Source of the DNA: Silene latifolia
Taxonomy: Eukaryota; Streptophyta; Magnoliopsida; Caryophyllales; Caryophyllaceae
Reading direction: 5' to 3'
Length of the DNA stretch: 64,000 bases
NCBI RefSeq assembly: GCF_048544455.1
Contig: NC_133529.1
Location: forward strand, 50,653,901 to 50,717,900
The translations under genes and the position numbers were made by a program. The notes beneath the pieces were generated by a model. That model searched no databases. It saw only the letters and a list, made by a program, of their open reading frames with translations, and was not told the DNA's origin. Below, in pieces: positions 12,533-22,955 of the stretch; position 1 is the stretch's first letter, and each line of letters opens with the position of its first letter.

Positions 12533-14471
12533 TGCGAATTAAAATGCTACAACAAAAAGGAAAAATTAACATTCATTGTTTTAAAAAATTACTTGTAAAA
12601 ACATGTTTAGCAAGTTTTAGCATTTATATAATGACCTCCCACTAAATTATATAAATGATTACAAGACCCAAATATTAAACAAAAATGAGCATCGCTTGGG
12701 CGAGACATCCCATAATTGCGTAAATTCGGTAAGTCACGTTGACTAATTCTACCTCTAGAACTCTTGGTCGACGAATTTCCTCAAATTCATCTACTAGCCC
12801 CGGAACACAAGACCGTCTTATATCTCGTTGAGTCCAACCAATTTTAGCGTGTGATAACCGTTTACCACCCTACTTACCCAAGGTAAAAAGAGAACACCGC
12901 GCTTGGACGAGCGTGGCTCTAATGAACAAGAGATTCATAGGTGTTACTAATTGGTAAGGCTAATCTCAATTTTAGTTATGTGAGAGATCTTGTCAATTTA
13001 GTCATAAATTCCTTATAAGTGAATTAATTCGGTGAATGTAAATGACGTGAATTGACAACCGCGAAAATAAAAATGCATGTGAATGGCGATTTTGGCATGC
13101 GCGAAAATAAAACAAGCAAACATGTAAGCATATGATTAAATCCTAGTATGGCCACCTAGTTAATAAAAAATAGTCTATTACATTTCGGAAACCAACTCCT
13201 TGGTCCCTTGCCTCTTCATTCCATAAGTGGCTCTATCTTGTGGAATTTGGAACACCTTCCAAAAATAGACTCCGTCTTGTTGTAATCCGTCTTTTGGAAA
13301 CGCCGGTAAAAATAACTATTACAAATGAATTACATAGCTATTCCTATTATACATTAATTAATAAAATAAATAAAACTATTAATTAATTACAAACCGACGA
13401 TACGAGATCGTATTTAATTACAAACAAATCGATATTCCCATTCATTTCGGGTAATAACGATTAAAATTAACTAGGCCATACTAGGGACAACAAGATAAAT
13501 ACTTTAAATAAATGACAATCATTCATTCAACTTAAATAAATATGCTTAAAATGCTGTAAATTTGATGCCAAAATCGCCCTATCTATCATTCGTTGGTATC
13601 CATCTCGGTTTTTGTGGATTTAATCGATTTTGAACATGTAAAAATCAATAATCAACTCTTAAATCTCATTTATTTCCAAAATAATTGTCCAAACTCTTTT
13701 AAACCTCAAAATTAGTCCTCACTAATTTTATGATAAATAATTAGTTTGATTTGGTGATATTTTGCTAATTTAATCGGTAAAATCATAATATTTAAGTAAA
13801 AATCCAAAATAATTGAAAAATTACCCAAAAAATTGAAAAAAATTTTTTTGAGTATTTTGGAACACTCCCAAGAACACCAAAATGTCAGAAAAATTGCCCA
13901 AATATTCCGGATAAATTTTGTGAAGAAAAAGATCGATATTTATCGGTTTTTAACCACTAAAACCAATAAACATCAAAACAAAGTGAAAACATACATGAAA
14001 AATCACTTTTGACATTTAAATAATATTCTTAAATGTACATAAATTTATCATGGGCATAATCAAAAGTTTCAAAATTATGATTAATTAATTTGACTTTTAT
14101 CGACTTTTAACTCAAAAAATCAATAAACATGCAAAAATTCGAACCAACCTTCAACTTTTTGTATACAATCAGTAGAAAACATGCATGAACTACCATAAAA
14201 AATCCATGCACCGAATCAACTTTTAACTAATTTTAGTCAATTTTTTACTAAAATACGGCATTTTGACTCGATTTTCTACCAAAAAACATTAAAAATATCA
14301 AAATAACTTCAAAAAATCACCAAAAATACCACAAACCTTTTGAGATCAGTAGGTATGCATGTCCTAAAAATTTCGTGCTAAAACCTCTTCTAACACCATT
14401 TTTGAGTTTTTATAAATTATCACATAATTCATTAAAATGCTTCAAATCAACATGCAAATTACAAGCCTAAG
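12533..14471 (-). other. E4 5' leader
   Basis: This is a non-coding stretch of about 1.9 kb between primer site and gag. It contains the motif tagaactcttggtcga (12756-12771), two units of a family word (gcttgggcgag near 12692, gcttggacgag near 12901) and the long-range stem described separately. The rest is AT-rich without visible motifs. Confidence 0.65.
13142..13485 (-). promoter_or_regulatory. Long-range stem in E4 leader
   Basis: cctagtatggcc (13142-13153) and ggccatactagg (13474-13485) are perfect 12-base complements about 320 nt apart, at the same leader position as in the other three copia elements. Confidence 0.65.
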
Positions 14472-14484
14472 CTCTGATACCACT
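14472..14484 (-). other. E4 primer-binding site
   Basis: The minus strand reads agtggtatcagag directly after the LTR, matching the plant copia initiator-Met primer site. Confidence 0.8.
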
Positions 14485-15726
14485 TGAAAGATCATAGATC
14501 CATATTAGACTCTCTAATAAAATTAATTTATCTCATAAATTATCATTTAGGTGATCTATGTAACATGCATGCTAATATGAAAGCATAAAAAGAAAGTATA
14601 AGGAAAAACAATTTCCTTACATTGAATTTGTGGTAAAAAGGGCACAAACTAGTTCACCTTACTAGCTTGTTCTTGAGCTTATACCAATGGGAGATCCTCT
14701 TTGCAAATCTTCAAAATAGAAGATCTCCTTCTTGTTGCACCCAAGAACTAACCCAATAATAATAACAAGTATGAACTAGAACTTGTTAATATTGAACCCT
14801 TGATTATTATTAGTAATATTACTAACTAATCTTAGTAATATTATTTATGTATACTAACAACTTAGTAGTGATGAATTATTATTATAGAGAGATGGAGAAA
14901 TAATGTTCACATGCAAGTATGTAGAGTGTTGAAGTAAGGTAGTGTAAAAATGTGAACAATAGATGGAGTATATAGGGGGAAAGTGGCGGGTGGGTGGAGT
15001 GTGGTAGTGGACAATTTTGTCTTATATTTTTATCTTACATCACATGCAAAATCTTGTATAAGATTAATTATGGTAGTATACAAATAAAGTAAAATGATTA
15101 TGTGAGTAATCATCCACTACACTTATTTTACACGGTCCACTTCACCATTTACGGGTCCATGTTAGTTCTTCTATTTGTCGCACAAATCCGTGTAATTTTT
15201 ATTTTAAACATCGTATCATGTTTAAATACTTCCATAATTAATTCGTCCAATTCACTCCGTAAATATACGTGTACCACTACACATATTATTTACGTACTAA
15301 TATTAATCACATTAATCAATTAGTACAATTTTAGTAAATTAACAGTTAATTAACTAAGACCCGTTTCCCAAAACTTATTATTTAATTATCGCATAATTAA
15401 ATAATAACCGCCGCTCCTCGAGTTCGCAACTCGAAATCTCTCTAAAAATAATCGACTAAATTTTTAGTCTACAAATCAAGGGACTAAATAAACTGTATCT
15501 CATACAATTAATTAGTTGTCTATTGGGATTCGTTCCTTTAGGTGTGACCGAAAGGGGTCAGTTAATCACCGCCGTCTCACGACAATAACGTCAAACTCTA
15601 GTCAGCCAACCGTTATCGATTTACGTTAATCAACTGACGAGGATCAAATAAATAAATATCTGATGATATTTTATTAATGAGATTTATTATGTTAACGCAC
15701 TGTTGTGGAGGACACTAACTCCAACA
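14485..15726 (-). repeat. E4 5' LTR
   Basis: It starts TGAAAGATC and ends CTCCAACA, 1242 bp. The conserved copia LTR block is at 15540-15639, with dyad arms gtcagtt and aactgac. The 3' partner LTR lies to the left of the window. The next base (15727) is gypsy A sequence, so E4 inserted into gypsy A's 3' region. Confidence 0.8.
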
Positions 15727-15915
15727 GAAACTAAAGATTGTCATTTTGGATTTTACAAGTCGGGAACAAAGATAAAGAACACCTTAATGAAGCCAAGGTG
15801 TTAGGCCTCCAATGTTGCTAGGACTCCACAAAATAAATGATCAAGATAAAATAAAAACAAGAGAAGTAGACAAACCATAAGGGAGGTGTAAGAATGTAGA
15901 AGCCTCCAAAGTTTG
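15727..15915 (-). other. Gypsy A sequence 3' of the env-like ORF
   Basis: Short non-coding tail between the env-like stop codon and the E4 insertion. A hydrophobic frame overlaps it but is out of phase with the ORF and starts inside it, so I do not count it. Confidence 0.5.
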
Positions 15916-17382
15916 CTAATCCTCACCCATTGTATCATCATCATCATCATCTCTTGAGGCATCATCAAACTCCATAGATGTGGAATCATGTCCACTCTCA
16001 CTTTCACTTGCTTGTTCTTCCTCACTTTCCTCTTCATCTTCTTGGACTTCTTCTTCTTGAACCTCTTCTTCTTCTCCTCCTTCTTGGCCACCACCCTCTT
16101 CAACAACCATTTCCTCTCCACCCAGTCTACCACCACTAGGAATGCTAGGAAAGAATACTTCCCTATCCGCCCAACTAGGCAAAGGACAAGACGGATCAAG
16201 AAGTCCTTGCCTAGCTAGATGTAGGAGGGGCGGATATTGGGCCTTGTAAGCATCCACTCTATCATTGTAAGCTTGCCTGTGCATTTCCCTCATGAGATGT
16301 GTCAAGTAATCATTTCCCACTTCGACATCCTTGGGTTTGAACTCGTGGTATTCAAATGGGTAAGGTGGGGTGATAATGGAGGAGGACGGCTTGGCAATTT
16401 CGGCCCTCTGTTGTTGAATGATATACTCGGTCTCTTCGGAGAGTGGGAGAAGGTAGTTTGGTCGGTGAACATTCAATCGGCAAATTTTGGAAGGTAAGGT
16501 GAAGAATCTAGCTTCATTTGTTAACCACCCATATTTGTCGTCAAGAGTGTTGTGCTTGACCCACTTGAACTTGTGAATCATGGTGTCCATATCAACAAGA
16601 TGACCTCCTTTAACCGGCACATAGGTGTTGTTTTTGTTGAAATCCCGGTTAAAATGCTTAGCCAAATGGGTAACTAGTCCTCCATTGACAATAAAGGCGG
16701 TGCCTTCATTGCCACAATTGACATTAAGCCATCGTTCAACCAAAAGTCTTAGAGCATTGTATGGCTTGGTAAATTCCCTCCCAATGTTCAAGGCCGACTC
16801 AAGAAGAATACAATCGAGTTTGGTAAGATGATTTGTGCCATTTCTAGCTATCAAAGTATTCCCAATGACCTTATGCCAGACTATAATACCCAGATGGTGG
16901 ACTAAGAGAGCACGACAATCATGAAAGCGTATGAATTTCTTTCCGGAAATTGTCATCCAATGAGGAGCGGGGTCATACTTGATAAGAGTCTTTGTATATT
17001 TCGGGTTATCACTAAGGCCTAATATCTTACCCAATTCGCCATAAGTTATGCGTCTATCAATATTTTCAAGACGAAACTCGATGTTGGTTCGAGTCTCCAC
17101 CCTTGTGACTTTCAAAGAACTTAAAAATTCCAAGGTGAGGGAGGGGTATGTCAATTCTTTCATTGTAAACAATTTACCCAATCCCATAGACTCAAAGAAG
17201 GTTTTGGTTTGTTCAAGAACACCCAATTTTGACAATGCATCTTCACAAATAAACTTAGTAGGCATGATGGTTTTCTTACCAAAGAGAATGAATTTCTCCC
17301 TATGAGAGTCGGAAGTGAAAGTTACCTCCGGATAATTGGATAATTGTTCAATGACCGGAGTTGTTGATGTTGTAGCTTCCAT
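15916..17382 (-). CDS. Athila env-like ORF (ATHILA ORF-1 family)
   Basis: The 488 codons are uninterrupted. The N-terminal two thirds resemble the Athila ORF that follows pol in these elements: ICEDALSKLGVLEQTKTFFE near residues 45-64, then SLTLEFLSSLKV near 80 and a GELGKILGLSD stretch. The C-terminal quarter is low-complexity and very acidic (runs of Glu, then Asp encoded by a TCATCA-type repeat). I see no signal peptide and no clear membrane segment, so calling it an envelope protein rests on position and family only. An upstream ATG at 17522 starts a short out-of-phase, stop-containing extension, so the original N-terminus may have been longer. Its role in the element is not known. Confidence 0.75.
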   Translation of the reverse strand: MEATTSTTPVIEQLSNYPEVTFTSDSHREKFILFGKKTIMPTKFICEDALSKLGVLEQTKTFFESMGLGKLFTMKELTYPSLTLEFLSSLKVTRVETRTNIEFRLENIDRRITYGELGKILGLSDNPKYTKTLIKYDPAPHWMTISGKKFIRFHDCRALLVHHLGIIVWHKVIGNTLIARNGTNHLTKLDCILLESALNIGREFTKPYNALRLLVERWLNVNCGNEGTAFIVNGGLVTHLAKHFNRDFNKNNTYVPVKGGHLVDMDTMIHKFKWVKHNTLDDKYGWLTNEARFFTLPSKICRLNVHRPNYLLPLSEETEYIIQQQRAEIAKPSSSIITPPYPFEYHEFKPKDVEVGNDYLTHLMREMHRQAYNDRVDAYKAQYPPLLHLARQGLLDPSCPLPSWADREVFFPSIPSGGRLGGEEMVVEEGGGQEGGEEEEVQEEEVQEDEEESEEEQASESESGHDSTSMEFDDASRDDDDDDTMGED

Positions 17383-18578
17383 AGGGGGATCTTATTGTTG
17401 AACCTCCAACCTTGCCTCATGGACTACCAATGCCTTTCACAATTGTATTTCTTGAAGAGCTAGTTGCCTTTTGAAAATGTCTTATTTTGAGGTGCCTTGT
17501 TACCTCCTTTAGTTCTTGCCATTCTCCTTTGCTTGATTACACCAACGAGAGGTTGAAATCTTTAATTTTTAGTTATACCCAAATTGATTTAGGATGAATG
17601 AATGTTGCTTTGTATCCTAAAAATCGACTCAAAGGTTGAAGATTTTGGTGTTTGAATCACTTGTTGTTGCAAAAGGAGTGATTAATTTTTGTTGTGAGAA
17701 AGTTTGGATTTGATTTGGTTGAGTTTGGTTGAGGAAATTTGATTTTGTTGATGGAGAGGATGAGGGTTTTTGGGGTTTTTGGGTAGTGGGTACTGTTTGT
17801 ATATTGAAGAAATGAGAATCAATGAGAGAAAAAAGGGTTTAAATCAACCGTTATATTTGAAAGCGCAACGGAGGACGAGCGGACCAGGTGTCGGGACGCT
17901 CATATTCCTTAATGTTTGGCTCAGGAAAAGACGCCACAGGACGAGCGTATTGCTTTTAAGACGAGCGGATTGCTTGGGGAGGGACGAGCGTCTTTCTGGG
18001 TGGACGCTCGGATTCCTTTCCAGAGAAAATCCCAGATTTTTGCCATTTGAAAAGACGAGCGTCTTTTGTGAAGGACGACCGTCCAAACTGAGACGAGCGG
18101 ATTCTCAGCTGAGACGCTCGGATTCCTTTAGAGACCAGTTTTTTGTATTCTGCAGCTCTACCAGACGAGCGTCTGGTGACTTTGGACGCCCGGGTTCTTC
18201 AGGAACAGCGGATTGTCCGTTTAGCCGCTCGGATTCCTCCTTGACCACACGGATTCAGGTCCATCCGTGGGTACTTCGTAACCCGTGTCATTTTCATTCT
18301 TCAATTCTCGTGTTCTTCATTGTAGAGGCACTACAAAGGCATGAATAACCTAGGCAATTGCTATCCCCACACTAAGGTAAAGCACTACACATCAATAAAA
18401 TCATAAGTCCCTCCCTCACTTCTCTCAAAATGATGAATATCTTGATCAAGGCACAAAAATATAAATCCAAGAATGACAAAAATGCAATGTAATAATTTAA
18501 ATACAAGTTAGGGAGTTAGAATATTTACAAATGGTGGTTTAGGGAGGACTCCACCAAACTCTCATCCAATGTGAGATG
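17383..18578 (-). other. Gypsy A spacer with gacgagcg-type motif cluster
   Basis: Non-coding sequence between the gag-protease stop and the env-like ORF, where RT, RNase H and integrase would normally lie. Positions about 17870-18250 are GC-rich and hold many copies of gacgagcg or its complement cgctcg, often as near-palindromes. Similar gacgggcg motifs occur in gypsy A's LTR at 39950-40080. An open frame on the other strand through this cluster is a by-product of its composition. Confidence 0.6.
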
Positions 18579-20223
18579 TTAAGGGGGCATGTTCAAGGTG
18601 CTGTTGATGTTACTCAACACCTTGAAGAAGTAGTCGAAAGCTTGCTCATTATCATGATAAAGGTCCTCAATATATTTTTGCACTTGTTGTTCTCCATGAT
18701 AGTCTTGGTTCATAGCATTACCAATATAGGGATTGAATATCCCTTCGAACTCATCATCCCAAAGACCGCAAACTTCGTCTACTTGATCATTAAAAATTTC
18801 TTGAGTTGATAGAGACAACTCTCCTTCTTTCTTGTCTTGGCCAATGAGGCCATCTTCTTCACTTGTCATGGGTGAGCTTTTCAAGCTCTCATTGTTGCTA
18901 TTTCCTTGTTCTTTTGATGGAGCATCATCCTCTTTCTTTTTCCATTGAAATTCCAACTTCTTCCTATCATCCTTTCGGCTATAGTGATCAACCATAAAAC
19001 ATGGCTCATGCAATCGGGGAGCTCTCATGGTCTTGTCAAGATTGAACGTGATGGTTTCATCTCCCACTTCAAGGGTGAGTTCTCCATGCTTCACATCGAT
19101 CACCGCTCCCGCGGTGTGCAAGAAAGGTCTTCCTAAGATAATAGGAATGTTGGAGTCTTCTTCCATGTCAACAATAACGAAATCCACCGGGATGAAGAAT
19201 TTTCCAATTCTCACGGGAACATCTTCCCATACCCCTAAAGATGTCTTTGTTGATCTATCCGCCATTTGAAGCGTGATGTTGGTACATTTGAGTTCTCCCA
19301 TTCCTAACCTCTTGCTAACCGAATATGGCATGACACTAACACTTGCTCCAAGGTCACATAAAGATTTGTTGATTGTAGTGTCACCAATCGTGCATGGAAT
19401 GGAGAAACTTCCTGGATCCTTGAGTTTTGGAGGTGAACTCCCTTGAAGGATGGCACTACTCACCTTAGTGAAGGCAATAGTCTCAAGCTTCCGGATTGAT
19501 TTCTTCTTCGTAAGGATGTCCTTCATGTACTTTGCATAGGCCGGAACGTGATTGATCGATTCCGTGAAAGGAATCGAGACTTCTAAATTCTTCACAATTT
19601 CCATGAATTTTCCAAGTTGGTCATCAAACTTGGGCTTAGCTTGACGACTCGGGAATGGAAGTCTAATCACAATGGGCTCCTTCTCTTTGGCATTTTCTTC
19701 ACTTTTCTTTGAAACTTCTTGATTGCCGGGTTCTTCTTCCCTAGAGTTTTGCACAACTCTTTCCTTGTCACTAGCTTCCACAAATTCATCCTCAACTTGC
19801 TTTTTTGGTCCTTCATATCTCGTACCACTCCTCAAGTGAATGGCACTAACCGTTTCATATCTTGGGGGATTACTTTGAGGTGGTAATTGCCCCTTTTGTC
19901 TTTGAGAGTTTGAAGATGCTAGTTGGGTCATTTGAGTTTCCAACATTTTTGTGTGGGCTAGGATATTGTTGATGGTGATGTCTTTTGCTTGGCTATCTTT
20001 TTGCATTTGAGTGAAAAATTCTTGTTGATTCTTTTGCATTTGGAGGACCGCTTTTTGAACATCAAAACCTTGGTCATTTTGTTGATTGTATGTAGTTTGA
20101 TTTTGATAACCTTGGTTTTGGTTGTAAAAGGGTCTTTTATTTTGGTTTCTCATGGGGGGTGGGGTGTATGTTGGTTGAGGGTTTTGAACATTTTGGCTTT
20201 TGTATGAGAGATTTGGGTTGAAT
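18579..20223 (-). pseudogene. Gypsy A gag C-terminus plus protease
   Basis: Downstream half of the gag frame split by E3. It has a Gln/Asn-rich start, a coiled-coil-like stretch, then a retropepsin-like domain with catalytic DLGASVSVMP and the flap-side motif IILGRPFL. After the protease the frame runs about 150 charged residues and stops at 18579 without entering RT. Joining the flanks across E3, counting the target duplication once, keeps the reading frame, so this was one open frame with 37458-38280 before E3 arrived. An ATG at 20153 opens the visible piece but is internal to the old protein. Confidence 0.8.
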
Positions 20224-21219
20224 TGTGGGATTAATCTGTATGAATCCCTTTATATTCAAGGATTATAACGAATTTAATGACGATGATTGCTAGTCATAAA
20301 ATTAAATTACATAAACAAAATAGAGAATGAAGAAATCAACCTGTGGTCCTTGATAATTCGGCCTAAGAACTATATCGCAATAATATTCGCCTATTAGTTG
20401 CACCCAAGATGCTCCGAGAAATACCCCTCAAATTGCTAGAATGAGATCCCCAATTTTCTGTAAAATATTTAGGGTTTTGTGTGTGTAGATAGATGAGAGA
20501 AAATGCTGAAAAATTAGGTTATGAAATGATCTCCTTCTCACTTATTATATCCGAAATTAAGTGAGAATAAGGGGGAGATATTTCTTTTCCTATTTTTCGG
20601 CTACCCTAACCGAAATAAGAGATCTCTTTCTCTTATTTTCGGTTTTTTTATTTACCTACCAAAAATATTTTGGTAGTATACAAAAATGTATAAAATGTGT
20701 AAATTGTCATCTAGTGAGGATCGAACCCATGACCTCTTGGTTTGTGTACCCTCACTATTACCACTATGACACATTCAACTTGTTGATATTAAATATAACC
20801 GATTACATTTAATTACGAATTAACAGATTAATTCGTCCAAGCTAACATTACATACATTTAATTAAATATAACTTATTATATTCAATTTACGAATTGTGAT
20901 TAATTGTCTCAACTAATATTATTTAATCTTCATTAAATAATTGTCTCATCAAAACATTGACTAACTGTTTAGTCATATTAGGCATCAATGTGATCATATT
21001 TCTATAACCACATCTCTCAAACACATCCTATAGGTGTGACCTTTAGGGACCAGTTGATCACCGCCATCTGTATGATAATAACGTCAAACTTTCTAGCAAG
21101 CCAACCGTTATTAGGTAAATGTTAATCAACTGATTAAATATACGAAGTATACCCTTGTGAACCTGTAAGAGATTTTCAAATGTTATCACACTAATTTGTG
21201 GAGGACACAAACTCCAACA
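20224..21219 (-). repeat. E3 left (3') LTR
   Basis: It starts TGTGGGATTA and ends CTCCAACA, 996 bp. It contains the conserved copia LTR block at about 21031-21136, with arms cagttgat and atcaactg, and a tRNA-like promoter segment at 20718-20766. Confidence 0.9.
20718..20766 (-). promoter_or_regulatory. tRNA/SINE-like A and B boxes in E3 left LTR
   Basis: On the minus strand, tagtggtaatagtg (20753-20766) resembles a Pol III A box and ggttcgatcc (20718-20727) matches a B box, about 25 bp apart. The same pair recurs in the other LTR at 36955-37003. Whether it works as a promoter is unknown. Confidence 0.4.
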
Positions 21220-21660
21220 AACTCCCACTTGTCCTCACAAGTGTATGTGCGATAACCGATTCTCATATCCTAAAATTTCTCCCACTCAATGTAAAACAAT
21301 TTGCAAATCCGTATTCACAAAGGTCGTATTTTACAAGCGATCATTATCAAGAGTGGTTTCCTCGACTAGAGAGTAACTTAACTGATAAACGAATCATCAT
21401 TCGAGCATGGTCATGCATTTCAGTTACTACTCCTCGAGTGGCCCTGAGAAATAACTATACCTGATAAGGGGTGGATATTTTCCTCAACTCGAATCCTGCA
21501 GATGTAAGCACAGTATGAAATGACCCAGAAAAAATCTACTTAGCCTCCAGTTACGGCAGACCGTGAGAAAGAAACCAAAGTCACCCAAAAACTGCCTTAA
21601 TCTCAAGAGACCGTCGATAGTCAAAAGAATCGACTCTAGGAACACAATGGATGTCCTATC
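21220..21660 (-). other. E3 3' internal sequence with purine tract
   Basis: The minus strand reads gaggacaagtgggagtt at 21220-21236, the purine tract next to the 3' LTR. The rest is non-coding 3' sequence related to the same region of E1 and E2, cut by E2 at 21660. Confidence 0.65.
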
Positions 21661-22955
21661 TGAAGGAAATGTAGATCTTTATACATACTAACATACTCAT
21701 ATATGTCTTAATTAATTTGTCATAAAATTAAATGTGGATTTTATGCATGCAAACTTTAATAAAAGAAGATAAGAAAACATTTTCTCACCATATTAATTTC
21801 GGTCATATTGGGCACCAACAAGATCTCCTTCTTGTTAGTTCTTGAGCTTTCCATTAATGGATGAACATACATGACCTCAAAATAGAAGCCCTCCAATTAG
21901 TTGCACCCAAAACTATCCCTTAATCCCACAAACTAACATGTACTAGATGTTTATATTGTGGTTTACCTTAAAATCTATTACTAATACTCATATACTACTT
22001 TTAGTATTATTAGTGTTTGATTTAAACAAATTAGATTCACAAAAATGAATTTTGTGAAGAACAAGAGAGAGAAGGGAGGTTTTTTCATAAAAAGGTAAGA
22101 ATGAATTTATTAGAGAAAATTCTCTCTAATTTTCTATATGGAAAACCGGTTGGGAGGACATAGGGTAGTCAAATTTTTCTTCCCAATTTGCTTTTTGTTC
22201 TTCACAAGAAAAGCTAGCTAGTAGTAGGTGTCATCATGATGTTTATTTTATTATTTAAATAACAAAAACCATCAACACCCACTCACTACATATAAAAACG
22301 GTTTTCCTTGTAATATTGAGTCCATTTTATTTTTGTCAATTGTACAATTGTATGTCATGTGACATGTGACATGTCTTATGTCTTGTTTTAATTTAAAATG
22401 CATATTTAACAAATTAAATATCATTTATAAATTAAATAAATCATATTTAACAAATTGACTAGTAATATAAAATTACTTTCTCATAAAATGGTCATTTAAT
22501 TACTAGTTAGTATAATTCACAATATCTTGTAATTATAACTAACTTATCATTCTCATCTCGCGTGTTTCGCAAACACCGATTAATTTTAGTAATATAACTT
22601 CTTAAATTACTAAATGAAATCTCATTTAATCACATTATAATAAGATGTCATTATTCTCTCTCTTATAATAATTTGTTCAATTTTAAGGAATTAATTAATC
22701 TGTATCGGTATACAATTAATTAACCTTTTCAATTAAGGGAATCGTCCTTTAGGTGTGACCTCAAGGGATCAACTGATCACCACCGTCGCACGAAAGTAAT
22801 GTCAAACTCTAGCCAGCCAATCATTACCGATATGTGTGGACCAGTTGACTATATATATATGTAATGTATCATCCCTTTTGTATTCTTGGTGTGAGATTTA
22901 ATAATGATATTTAAATCATGTGATCGCACTATTGTTGAGGACACATTTCCCAACA
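21661..22955 (-). repeat. E2 left (3') LTR
   Basis: It starts TGAAGGAAAT and ends CCCAACA, 1295 bp. The conserved LTR block lies at 22751-22850. A purine tract (minus gaggacaagtgggagat) follows at 22956-22972. Confidence 0.9.

Noticed and set aside
15801..16199. 132-codon minus-strand frame with a hydrophobic end
   Set aside because: It overlaps the acidic tail of the env-like ORF in another phase; the Lys/Arg runs are the out-of-phase reading of Glu codons.
15988..16218. Plus-strand Phe/Leu-rich frame
   Set aside because: Reverse reading of the env-like ORF's Glu-rich tail.
17770..18348. 192-codon plus-strand frame
   Set aside because: Runs through the GC-rich gacgagcg cluster; no domain, and its arrangement follows the repeats.
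20561..20812. Identical 83-codon frame at 20561 and 36798
   Set aside because: It lies in the two nearly identical E3 LTRs; identity reflects LTR duplication and no protein family is recognisable.
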